Source: an uncultured Dehalococcoidia bacterium (GTDB lineage: Bacteria; Chloroflexota; Dehalococcoidia; Dehalococcoidales; UBA3254). From it: a stretch of 16,733 bases of DNA. The stretch covers positions 1 to 16,733 of the forward strand of contig CAITCX010000458.1 of NCBI GenBank assembly GCA_903890885.1, given 5' to 3'. The translations under genes and the position numbers were made by a program. Under the pieces are notes generated by a model. It was not told the DNA's origin. It did no database searches and saw only the letters and a program-made list of their open reading frames with translations. Of this stretch, positions 1 through 7,001 are shown in pieces (positions within the stretch are counted from its first letter, which is position 1; every line of letters starts with the position of its first letter).

Positions 1-437
1 AAGCACTCCAATTTTTAAAAACGAAGTATTTTAACTCGTAAAGAGGTGAACCTCATTAACTGCAATAACAAGGTTACCCATTATCGCTGGGACAGTGTGT
101 ATTAACCCCTACAAGTTAGTGCCCCTTTTTCCGGTATTTCAAATCGGTGTTGTTTTAAGGGCCCTGTCACTTCCAATCTAATTCTTCCAATTTTGTTTTT
201 TAATTCAACATTAATAATTTTGGGATAAAATTAGCATTCTTGAAGGTAAAAAAGAATGTATATTTTTGCTGTCCATGATGTTCTGATCTCTTTTTTCACA
301 CGTATTTTCAGCAAAATCTAATAGTTTGTTCAGTTTCCGGAATTAATGTGTTTAAAATACTTCTTTTGGACAAGAATGATATGATATCTATAATAATAGA
401 AACTTAGGTTGGCAATTTACAGACTGGAAATGAAACA
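1..437. other. Non-coding left end, no gene recognised
   Basis: This AT-rich stretch has no open frame of useful length on either strand, and I recognise no protein relic in it. Its right end carries the promoter and leader of the GIY-YIG-like gene. It may hold the end of a gene or an element lying outside the window, but nothing here shows that. Confidence 0.5.
366..394 (+). promoter_or_regulatory. Promoter of the GIY-YIG-like gene
   Basis: A perfect -10 TATAAT at 389-394 lies 17 bases after TTGGAC (366-371), which keeps only the TTG of the -35 consensus. Transcription would start near 400 and give a leader of about 38 bases. The -10 and the bases after it (TATAATAATAGA) recur before the NfeD-like gene at 4358. 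Confidence 0.55.
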
Positions 438-857
438 ATGCAAAGCCAAGAGGAAAGGTTTGCTGAACTTAATCAAATAATGAATGAAATTTCTGCTGAT
501 GACCCTATGCCATGGTTTAAAACAGCTGAAAGAGTTTGTAAAAGTTATTCAGCTAAAACGCATAAAAAGGCTGGAGTTCAGAGCAGGGTTTATATAATAC
601 TTTTGAAAGGCGTTAACGAAAAACGACCTGGGTATGCCTTATATGTTGGTAGAACCTCGCGTAAACCAGACGATAGGTATATACAGCATAAAGAAGGTTA
701 CAAAGCCTCAAAATATGTAAAAAAATATGGTATCCGGCTTTTACCTGAATTATTTAAACATCTCAACCCGATGAGTTATGGAGAATCTATCGAGTTGGAG
801 GCCAACATAGCTGAAGCATTGAAAAAAGCCGGAGTACCAACATATGGTGGACATTAG
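438..857 (+). CDS. Small GIY-YIG-like domain protein
   Basis: This 139-residue protein looks like a single, partly degenerate GIY-YIG nuclease-type domain. Visible marks are a first strand VYIILL (51-56) in place of the GIY element, YVG (69-71) in place of YIG, then Arg80 and His84 in DDRYIQH, and an acidic helix containing Glu116 and Glu121 where the family's metal-binding Glu would fall. The first 45 or so residues are charged and match nothing I know. There is no signal peptide or membrane segment. The ATG follows a weak GGA ribosome site. It stands alone, so its role (DNA repair, an element-borne endonuclease, or a non-catalytic relative) cannot be inferred from neighbours. The fold is a moderate-confidence call and activity is unproven. 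Confidence 0.6.
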   Translation: MQSQEERFAELNQIMNEISADDPMPWFKTAERVCKSYSAKTHKKAGVQSRVYIILLKGVNEKRPGYALYVGRTSRKPDDRYIQHKEGYKASKYVKKYGIRLLPELFKHLNPMSYGESIELEANIAEALKKAGVPTYGGH

Positions 858-1108
858 AAATTCAAGACGAAAAAGGATTTTGCTCGATACACCTTTGGCA
901 AAGTCTTGACTATTATAACCTGGGAATGTTACAGCCAAGACTGCTCGGTAACTTCATTGAATGGAATTAGAAAATTATATAATAACCATTGGGTGGTAAC
1001 TATGGCAGCTATCCTTTCTCCAGCCTTAATGGTTACTGTGAAATATAAAAAAGGTAATGCCTTGGACAAGATTCTTACCCAGTCACTGAATGTTTTTTTA
1101 AAGACGTC

Positions 1109-1667
1109 GTGAGAGTCGCGGTTACCAATCCAGCACAAGCTTATCATTTTCTGAAATTGGTTAGATGGCGGCGAAAAGCGGTTAGCCTGAGGTCAAAATG
1201 GGAGCAGCAGGGAGTCCATGCACCGCCCATAATAATCTTCAGTATCACCAACAGGTGTAATCTGCACTGTAATGGTTGTTATCACTGGGCCCTGCATGAA
1301 TCAAGCCGGGCAGAAATGAGTGCGGAAAATATCAGGAGCATGTTTGCTGAAACCAAAGAATTAGGTAAGTTCTTAATGGTTCTTGCTGAAGGAGAGCCGC
1401 TGGTGCGCCGGCAATTCTGGGCATTATTAAAGAATTTCTGGAAATCATCTTTTTGGTATTCACCAACGGTCTTTTGATTACGCCTGAATTCACAGTGAAA
1501 CTCAACGGACACAGGAACTTTGTGCCGATTGTTAGTCTTGAGTGATATGAAGTGGATACTGACTTACGAGAGGAGAAGGAGTTTATCAACGACTCAAGGG
1601 AACTGTCAATAATCTGAAGAAATCAGGTGTTTTCTGGAGCGTTACTCTTAATTTCCATATTTCATAA
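1109..1667 (+). pseudogene. Broken, truncated radical SAM protein gene
   Basis: From a GTG at 1109 the frame encodes an N-terminal stretch rich in Arg/Lys (about residues 14-32), then SITNRCNLHCNGCY, the Cys-x3-Cys-x2-Cys motif that binds the 4Fe-4S cluster of radical SAM enzymes, and a GEP motif for SAM binding. The frame runs into a stop at 1477, but homologous protein continues in other frames. From about 1414 it reads ILGIIKEFLEI...VFTNGLL in the second frame, up to a TGA at 1543-1545 where Gly of a SLEGYE motif is expected. From about 1572 it reads GEGVYQRLKGTVNNLKKSG...WSVTL in the third frame, ending at a TAA at 1665-1667. Two frame changes, one nonsense codon and loss of the C-terminal half mark a dead gene. 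The original probably resembled the SPASM-less radical SAM proteins common in Dehalococcoidia; its substrate is unknown. Confidence 0.85.
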
Positions 1668-1752
1668 CCTCTCGATTTTTAATACAAGTGGGATTGCAAG
1701 ATATCAATACGCCGTTTCGTTTCTTTTATCCATTGCAAAGCAAGTGAATCAC

Positions 1753-2160
1753 CTACTTCTTGCCAGCTTTAGGCGGTTTCACCCTGGCCAGATTATATTC
1801 CACACCAGACCTTATAATAGCCTGTATTGCGTTTTCATTAAGCTTATCTCCCTCGAAAAGGTCTATTGCCCGCGACTTACCGTTGAGCATAGCATTGAAG
1901 AGCTTTTGAGGGTCGGGAAGGATCGAACCGGTGACCAGGGTCAGTCTAACCCTTTCTTTCAGTATAGCCCCGATACAGACAATTCCGTTGTGCGCCCAGA
2001 CCGCTGCGCCCAAAGGGTTGCCCGGGCGCTTCCACTTCACGTCCTCGGTAATTTCGGGATCAACCTCGCGGATGATTTTACGGGCCTTCGCCAGGGTAGC
2101 GCCGCGCCAATCAGGTATTTTGGCGATCATATTGTCAATGAGTCCAGTTGGGCTGGGCAT
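1753..2160 (-). CDS. DUF1801 (YdhG-like) family protein
   Basis: A 135-residue soluble protein of the DUF1801 family, a small alpha/beta domain related to YdhG and frataxin-like 'iron chaperone' annotations; the biochemical role is not established. Family marks are DWRG...LAKARKIIREVDPEI near residues 17-37, the VWAHNGIVCIG strand pair near 54-64, and LFNAMLNGKSRAIDLFEGDKL followed by a conserved C-terminal helix. The start is taken at the ATG ending at 2160, because AGGAG lies about eight bases before it; an in-frame start 14 codons earlier would overlap the upstream gene and add a weakly conserved stretch. It follows the PhnB-like gene by 22 bases, so the two are probably co-transcribed. 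Confidence 0.8.
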   Translation of the reverse strand: MPSPTGLIDNMIAKIPDWRGATLAKARKIIREVDPEITEDVKWKRPGNPLGAAVWAHNGIVCIGAILKERVRLTLVTGSILPDPQKLFNAMLNGKSRAIDLFEGDKLNENAIQAIIRSGVEYNLARVKPPKAGKK

Positions 2161-2182
2161 TTTTGCTGCTCCTATCCCGGCG

Positions 2183-3103
2183 CTATTTCGTGGTCCCTCC
2201 ATAGGCTTTTTTCAACATGCTGATGTTGAATTTCTTCATAGCCATGAAAGCGTTGGTGACACGCGCCACCTTATCAGGATCACTGTCCCGCAGCATTTCA
2301 TTCAGAATCAATGGAGCGACCTGCCACGAAAAACCGAACTTATCCTTAAGCCATCCACAGACGCCTTCTTGACCGCCGTCTGCGGTGAGCCTTCCCCAGT
2401 AATGATCAATCTCAACCTGGTTCCGGCATTCAATCATGAAAGAAATAGCTTCGCTGAAGTTAAAGTTATGCACCCGCTTGCTATCCATTGCAGCAAAAGA
2501 CTGGCCCTCCAATGTGAAGCCAGCGTGTTTTACTGTGCCCTCTTTATCGGGTTCCTCACCCTGGCCGTAGCGCATTATATGGTCGAGAGCCGAATTTTCA
2601 AATATGTTCATGTAAATATTGACCGCAGACTCCGCGTTGCCGCTTTGAGCTTCAGTGAACATTAGCGTCGGGACGATCTTAGGCTGTATGGGGCGGTTTT
2701 TGACTAGCATGATTTGCCATGAAAGGCCGTATTTATCCTCGAGCCACCCATATCTTTCACTCATGGGATATGATCCCACCTCCATAAGCGCGGGACCGCT
2801 GCCCCGTGATAGTTTAGACCAGAGGAAATCCACTTCCTCTTTGGTATCGCAATTTACCAGAAACGAAACAGATGGGTTAAATTTGAATAAGGGGCCTCCA
2901 TTCAAAGCGACGAATCTTAGCCCTTCAATCTCGAACTCGATAGTCAATACCGTGTCTTCCGGCATATGGTGAACATCAAAACCAGCTTTTGAATAATGCG
3001 TAATTATGCCCACCCTGGTATTTTTAAAAGCAGCAGAATAGAAGTTACAGGCTTTTTCAGCTTCGCGGTCAAACCATAGACAGGGCACTATCTTCTGTCT
3101 CAT
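2183..3103 (-). CDS. Tandem PhnB-like VOC (glyoxalase-fold) protein
   Basis: 306 residues forming two PhnB-type vicinal oxygen chelate domains. The first is about residues 1-135 (KIVPCLWFDREAEKACNFYSAAF...GWLEDKYGLSWQI) and the second about 140-270 (PKIVPTLMF...CGWLKDKFGFSWQV). Both keep the repeated start KIVP and the W-x2-D-K-[YF]-G-[LF]-SWQ end of the domain, so the gene arose by internal duplication or fusion. Such proteins are often annotated '3-demethylubiquinone-9 3-methyltransferase', but they belong to the VOC fold and the reaction is unknown. The ATG ending at 3103 is chosen because AAGGAG lies just before it; in-frame codons upstream give only non-family sequence. It is the first gene of a two-gene unit with the DUF1801 protein. 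Confidence 0.85.
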   Translation of the reverse strand: MRQKIVPCLWFDREAEKACNFYSAAFKNTRVGIITHYSKAGFDVHHMPEDTVLTIEFEIEGLRFVALNGGPLFKFNPSVSFLVNCDTKEEVDFLWSKLSRGSGPALMEVGSYPMSERYGWLEDKYGLSWQIMLVKNRPIQPKIVPTLMFTEAQSGNAESAVNIYMNIFENSALDHIMRYGQGEEPDKEGTVKHAGFTLEGQSFAAMDSKRVHNFNFSEAISFMIECRNQVEIDHYWGRLTADGGQEGVCGWLKDKFGFSWQVAPLILNEMLRDSDPDKVARVTNAFMAMKKFNISMLKKAYGGTTK

Positions 3104-3405
3104 TTTCTTCTCCTTATCCATCGTTAGATAGGAAAGTAGGTTAAATACTACCTTCGCAGCTGCTGATTCCTCTACAAGTGCAGAAGCACAGGTTATACTG
3201 GTTGTCCTTGACAATCGTATATGCACTAATAGACATTATATCTCAATTATTACCCGGATACATGGAAGCGGTGGTTTCGATCAAATCTTCCTGTGCTATG
3301 GTGATCCGATCCCCGAAAAGTGTCCCCAAAAATACTGCGGTTTTTGAAGATTGGAGAGCACTTCCTTCATGAAGTACCAGGTTAAATCCGGACTACTTCA
3401 AATTT
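3104..3405. other. Intergenic stretch, no gene recognised
   Basis: About 300 bases between the PhnB-like gene and the methyltransferase remnant; both lie on the minus strand. It must hold the promoter of the PhnB-DUF1801 unit, but I find no convincing -35/-10 pair at normal spacing. A plus-strand frame of 64 codons at 3178-3372 shows no family resemblance and no ribosome site. Confidence 0.4.
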
Positions 3406-4083
3406 TTATTTCTTTAACCGTACCTTAATAATATGCCCTTTATCCTCAATCTTCGTTTTGGGGAATCTTGTTTCTGGAAGTGATAGTAAATCCCGGAACC
3501 CATCCATTTTCATAGAGGAATGCAGTCTAACAAAATACATGATAAATAAGTATTAGAACCAACCATACCTGATCCTTATTCCCCTTTTTGCCTCTTCAGT
3601 CATATCTCATCTCAGTTTATAGATCCAAATTTCGGCATCATTTATTAAAACCCGCTGTACCTCCTTGGGATACTCTTTGGGTTTTGCCAAATGATGAAAA
3701 CTGAGGGTGCTTATGGCTAAATCGAAATATCCGTCATCGAAAGGGATGTTACCTGCACTACCAAGTTTAAATTCTATACGATGAGATAATCCACCGATAT
3801 AAGTTTTCGCGGTTCTCCATAACCGTTCCTGGATATCCAGGCTTTCATTAGAGATCCTGGCTGCTTCGTCTTTTGAATTCAGTATGGCTAAAACTTGTTC
3901 ATGCCACTTGGCTTTATGTTCAATGGTTTCTATTAATTGACCGATTTGAGTGTCAACGATGTCACAACGAATAGAACTGTTTCCAATAGGACAATTGGCC
4001 TGACTTCGGTAGTATTTGTGTTCTCGGTAATAGTGAAGTCCATTATGATCTGTGACCAAATCGGCATTTCGCAGTATAACCAA
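3406..4083 (-). pseudogene. Methyltransferase remnant with two in-frame stops
   Basis: The frame ending at 3607 carries the middle of a class I SAM-dependent methyltransferase (Methyltransf_11 type): HRIEFKLGSAGNIPF followed by DDGYFDLAISTLSFHHLAKP, then EVQRVL...AEIWIYKLR. It stops at a TGA (3607-3609), but the same frame continues with DMTEEAKRGIRIRYGWF, a TAA (3553-3555), then YLFIMYFVRLHSSMKMDGF and on to a TAA at 3406-3408. This matches the usual C-terminal helix region of these enzymes, so two nonsense codons interrupt one ancestral frame without a frameshift. A clear motif I (D-x-G-x-G-x-G) is missing upstream, so the N-terminal half is also damaged. I call it inactive; the former substrate is unknown. 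Confidence 0.8.
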
Positions 4084-4375
4084 TTCTCAAATCTAGCAAA
4101 AGAATATACCAGTTTCAAAAGTGACCTTAAATGCTTCAGAAGCCGGTTAGATAAATTGCTACCAAACCTCCCGTGGTGCGTCAAATTAAACTGTTACCAA
4201 AGGTCTCCTTGATAAAAAAGAACAATCGAAAAACAAATCAAGGACAACCGTGCAATCAATATTCTTCATTGATAATTTTACCAAACAAACCCAATTTTGA
4301 GATTGTCTTACTTAGCAGCTTAAAGTTTCTGCCGTTTTTCTCTTCAGGCTGACTTGTTATAATAATAGAAGAGAC
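4084..4375. other. Intergenic stretch with NfeD gene promoter at its end
   Basis: About 290 AT-rich bases between the methyltransferase remnant and the divergent NfeD-like gene. The first 100 bases probably include the decayed N-terminus of the remnant, where short minus-strand frames show no recognisable motif. A TATAAT at 4358-4363 lies only 12 bases before the NfeD-like start codon and has no good -35, so its use as that gene's promoter would mean a very short leader. Confidence 0.4.
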
Positions 4376-4765
4376 ATGAAAAACGGACGATTGATCATAG
4401 CCATTTTGACCAGTTTGCTTGATGAAGCTCTGATTATAGCTGCTATCCTGTGGGGCTTGCCAAGGTTGGGCATAAGTATCCCACTGTACGGAACAATACT
4501 GGTTTGCGTCGGCTTCGTTATTTATGCCGTATTAATTTACACTATGGGCAGCCGTGCGTTGATAAAACAACCGGTTAAGGGTTTTACCGATCTGATAGGG
4601 ATGGAGGGGCGCGTAGCTGTGCGCTTGGGTCCGGAAGGTACAGTCAGGATAGCTGGCGAACTTTGGGATGCCAGGTCAGATAACGGAGACATCGAAGCCG
4701 GCACACGTGTTGAAGTTATAAATCAAAAGGGCTTTAAATTGATCGTCTGCCGCCGTTTTCCATAA
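4376..4765 (+). CDS. Short NfeD-like membrane protein
   Basis: 129 residues: two hydrophobic membrane segments (about 5-28 and 34-57), then a soluble OB-fold of the NfeD C-terminal type from about residue 72 to the end. The latter is shown by LIGMEGRVAVRLGPEGTVRIAGELWDA and the closing AGTRVEVINQKGFKLIV. NfeD-type OB domains partner with SPFH/stomatin or membrane protease proteins in membrane quality control; no such partner is seen here, and the ClpP-like protease domain of long NfeD is absent. The gene converges on the membrane protein gene at 4787, leaving about 20 bases between the stops, and no clear terminator separates them. Confidence 0.8.
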   Translation: MKNGRLIIAILTSLLDEALIIAAILWGLPRLGISIPLYGTILVCVGFVIYAVLIYTMGSRALIKQPVKGFTDLIGMEGRVAVRLGPEGTVRIAGELWDARSDNGDIEAGTRVEVINQKGFKLIVCRRFP

Positions 4766-4786
4766 TAAATGCTCAGGTGGCAGATT

Positions 4787-5683
4787 TTAATTGAATGCCC
4801 CATCTGTCTTTTTGATAGAAGTCTTTTTGATAAAGAAAGAGGGTATCAGCATGGCTAAACCGATCATTAGTAAAACGGCTGAATAGATTCCCCAGGGAGC
4901 TACCAGGTCGTGTGATAATTGTGTTATCCAGGTGTTCAACGCCTCCGGGATTCCCTGCAACGGAAGGTATTTGGGCAGATACAATAAAAGAAAATATACG
5001 GGTACACCCAGAACTCCCGGAATCAAGGAAATAATTCCCATCCACCTTAAAATATCTTTTATCTTTCTCAATACCAGGACCATTAAAACGATCAACAGTG
5101 CAGTTAAAACACATAACCAATTGAAACTGGTCTGCCATATGCCAATGGCTTTTTGTATGCTGACCAGGGCAAGCATGGTTTCTTCACCCAGGCTATCGCG
5201 ATTCAGTTTAAAGGAGGGAGGCAGCGCTTGCTCTATCCCCTGTTTAATCCCATCTGAAATCTGGTTAATGCCTAAGGTTTTAATCTGGTCCGCCGTCAGT
5301 GTGCTCAGATAGGTCTTAGTTACCCAATCAATTACAACAGGTTTGATTGTCGCAGTTTCGATATCCAGGTTTAATTCTCCGGACGAGCCTTTAAGATAGC
5401 GATATCCCGAATCAATCACATAATCTGTTTGTTGGTATAACCATGGTTTGATATCTGCAATGAGACTATCGCTATTTTTAAGGAATGGTTCCATTTCAGG
5501 CTGAATGTTATCTTTTAAAAACCCTTGCGCGACAGATTGAATATCGATCTGTTTAACTTCCTGTTTTAAGAAACCCGGATTAAGCAGAGTAGAATTCACG
5601 GTGATGGCCAGTCCCAGTACAGGCAGAGAAACCAGCAGAAGAAACCCAAACAATCCCACAGCCAGTCCCTTTAAAAACCGCAT
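4787..5683 (-). CDS. Unrecognised membrane protein with large outer domain
   Basis: A protein of 298 residues that I do not recognise. It has an N-terminal hydrophobic segment (about 5-28), then about 155 residues of polar, helix-rich sequence likely outside the cytoplasm (leucine/glutamine-rich, including KPWLYQQTDYVIDSGYRYL and LTADQIKTLGINQISDGIKQG), then three membrane segments (about 188-208, 215-238, 263-285) and a short Lys-rich tail. The order membrane anchor, outer domain, three-helix bundle suggests an envelope protein, possibly a sensor or scaffold. The ATG ending at 5683 is preferred over a TTG two codons earlier, since GGAG lies seven bases before it. It is monocistronic and transcribed from its own strong promoter. 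Confidence 0.75.
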   Translation of the reverse strand: MRFLKGLAVGLFGFLLLVSLPVLGLAITVNSTLLNPGFLKQEVKQIDIQSVAQGFLKDNIQPEMEPFLKNSDSLIADIKPWLYQQTDYVIDSGYRYLKGSSGELNLDIETATIKPVVIDWVTKTYLSTLTADQIKTLGINQISDGIKQGIEQALPPSFKLNRDSLGEETMLALVSIQKAIGIWQTSFNWLCVLTALLIVLMVLVLRKIKDILRWMGIISLIPGVLGVPVYFLLLYLPKYLPLQGIPEALNTWITQLSHDLVAPWGIYSAVLLMIGLAMLIPSFFIKKTSIKKTDGAFN

Positions 5684-5720
5684 TTCCAAACTCCATTGTT
5701 GAAGTATCGTTTAGGGTAGA

Positions 5721-5749
5721 ATTATACCAGAATAATATGTTAATCACAA
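5721..5749 (-). promoter_or_regulatory. Strong promoter of the membrane protein gene
   Basis: On the minus strand TTGTGA (5749-5744) is followed after exactly 17 bases by a perfect TATAAT (5726-5721). A TG one base before the -10 makes it an extended -10 element. The leader to the ATG at 5683 would be about 30 bases. Confidence 0.75.
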
Positions 5750-5803
5750 AAAATGAGGGATTCGGTTGTTCTCTTGCGCCTCTACCACATTCTCTTCAAG
5801 GGG

Positions 5804-5812
5804 TGATACAAT
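5804..5812 (+). promoter_or_regulatory. Possible extended -10 promoter for prfB
   Basis: TGATACAAT at 5804-5812 matches an extended -10 (TGnTACAAT, five of six at the -10). No good -35 lies 17 bases upstream. It would give a leader of about 80 bases before the prfB ATG. A second weaker candidate, TGGTACTAT, lies at 5868-5876. Confidence 0.35.
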
Positions 5813-5899
5813 ATTCTAAAGGTTACCGCTTTGCAGGAACTATCTGTAGAATCGGTCTGTCCAGTCATGGTACTATTAATTAAATTACGGGACGGATAA

Positions 5900-7001
5900 A
5901 TGCAAGAATTAAAAGGGAAAATCGAGGATTTAAAGGCCAGAGTGTCATCCGCACTGGTGCGTCTTTGACATCATCAATAAAGAAAAAATTGTAGCTAACC
6001 TGGAAAAGGTTACCTACGAACCGGAATTTTGGCTGGACCAGAACAAATCTCAAGCTGTTATGAAACAGCTGGTGGAAAATCGCAAGATCACAGAAAAATG
6101 GCGAGGGATAGAGAAGCGCCTGACTGACGACCGCGAGTTGCTGGATCTCGCCGTAGAAGACAATTCTTTGTTGCCTGGCGTTCAGAGAGATGTTGATCAG
6201 GCCGCTTCCTATCTTGAGCAGATGGAATTCGAACTGGCCTTCAGCGGCAAGTATGACGACCGTAATGCTATACTCTCCATACATGCCGGTGCTGGAGGAA
6301 CCGAGTCGCAAGACTGGGCCGATATGCTTCTGCGTATGTTCTTGCGCTGGGGCGAGAAACAGGGATATAAAACGGAAATCCTGGATATTTCGCCGGGTGA
6401 AGAGGCCGGACTTAAAAGTGTGGTGGTCAGCCTGGCCGGAGACTACGCATACGGGCATCTGAAGTCCGAGCATGGCGTTCACCGTTTGGTGCGTCTTTCG
6501 CCCTTTAACGCAGACCATGCTCGTCATACGTCTTTCGCATTGGTGGAAGTCATTCCCGAAGCTCAGACCAATGTGGATGTGACTATCCTGCCGGAAGATA
6601 TAAAAATCGAGGTTTTCCGTTCCAGCGGGCCGGGTGGTCAACACATGCAGAAAAGCAGCACTGCGGTTCGCATCACTCATAATCCTACGGGTATCGTTGC
6701 TGCCAGCCAGAGTGAGCGTTCGCAATTGCAAAATAAATCGATTGCGATGAAAATACTGGAAGCCCGCTTGTTTGAGAAAGAACTGGAACGGCGGGCAGAA
6801 GAAAAAGCCAGGCTCAAGGGAAAAAGAATTGAAGCGGGGTGGGGTAATCAAATACGCAGCTACGTTCTGCACCCCTATAAAATGGTGAAAGACCACCGCA
6901 CGGAATTCCAGTCAGGTAATCCGGAGTCCGTGCTGGCTGGTAATCTGGATGATTTTATTACGGCCTATTTGCGGTCCGGAGCGGGTAGTGAAAATGATTA
7001 A
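5900..7001 (+). CDS. prfB: Peptide chain release factor 2, programmed +1 frameshift
   Basis: Release factor 2 ends translation at UGA and UAA codons and triggers peptide release on the ribosome. The ATG at 5900 opens a 22-codon first frame that ends CTT TGA (TGA at 5966-5968). Slipping forward one base at CTT, so that GAC at 5967 is read next, joins it to the long frame ending at 7001 and gives 366 residues, the normal length for RF2. SPF (about 200-202), the stop-codon reading motif specific to RF2, and GGQ (about 245-247), the peptidyl-transferase-centre motif, are both present. GAGGTESQDWADMLLRM and RSSGPGGQHMQ are strongly conserved. The CTT TGA C slip site is the classic autoregulatory device: low RF2 lets the ribosome pause and shift. 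The usual upstream AGGGGG is replaced by a weaker GGTG at the same three-base spacing. Confidence 0.95.
5954..5969 (+). promoter_or_regulatory. prfB +1 frameshift site
   Basis: The slip sequence CTT TGA C occupies 5963-5969. Three bases (CGT) separate CTT from GGTG at 5956-5959, which could pair with the CACC of the 16S anti-Shine-Dalgarno tail. The layout copies the classic site, but the pairing element is shorter than the usual AGGGGG. Confidence 0.85.

Noticed and set aside
906..1112. Small plus-strand frame before the radical SAM relic
   Set aside because: No ribosome site or recognisable motif; the 858-1108 gap is treated as non-coding.
1627..2665. Long plus-strand open frames (198 and 244 codons)
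   Set aside because: They are antisense to the DUF1801 and PhnB-like genes, whose family motifs and ribosome sites are clear; the plus frames show no family character.
3178..3372. 64-codon plus-strand frame
   Set aside because: No ribosome site, no motif and atypical composition; possibly a relic, but not supportable.
3937..4212. 91-codon plus-strand frame and an 83-codon minus-strand frame in the same place
   Set aside because: Both overlap the decayed N-terminal part of the methyltransferase remnant and show no recognisable domain.
1..4375. Mobile element or insertion sequence in the decayed left region
   Set aside because: No transposase, integrase, terminal inverted repeats or target duplications could be found; gene decay alone is not evidence for an element.
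4781..4813. Weak hairpin CAGAT/ATCTG with following T residues as a terminator of the NfeD-like gene
   Set aside because: Only five pairs with a 16-base loop inside the converging gene; too weak to call.
5880..6896. A 338-codon open frame on the minus strand
   Set aside because: It lies antisense to prfB, has no ribosome site or family features, and prfB is certain from its SPF and GGQ motifs.
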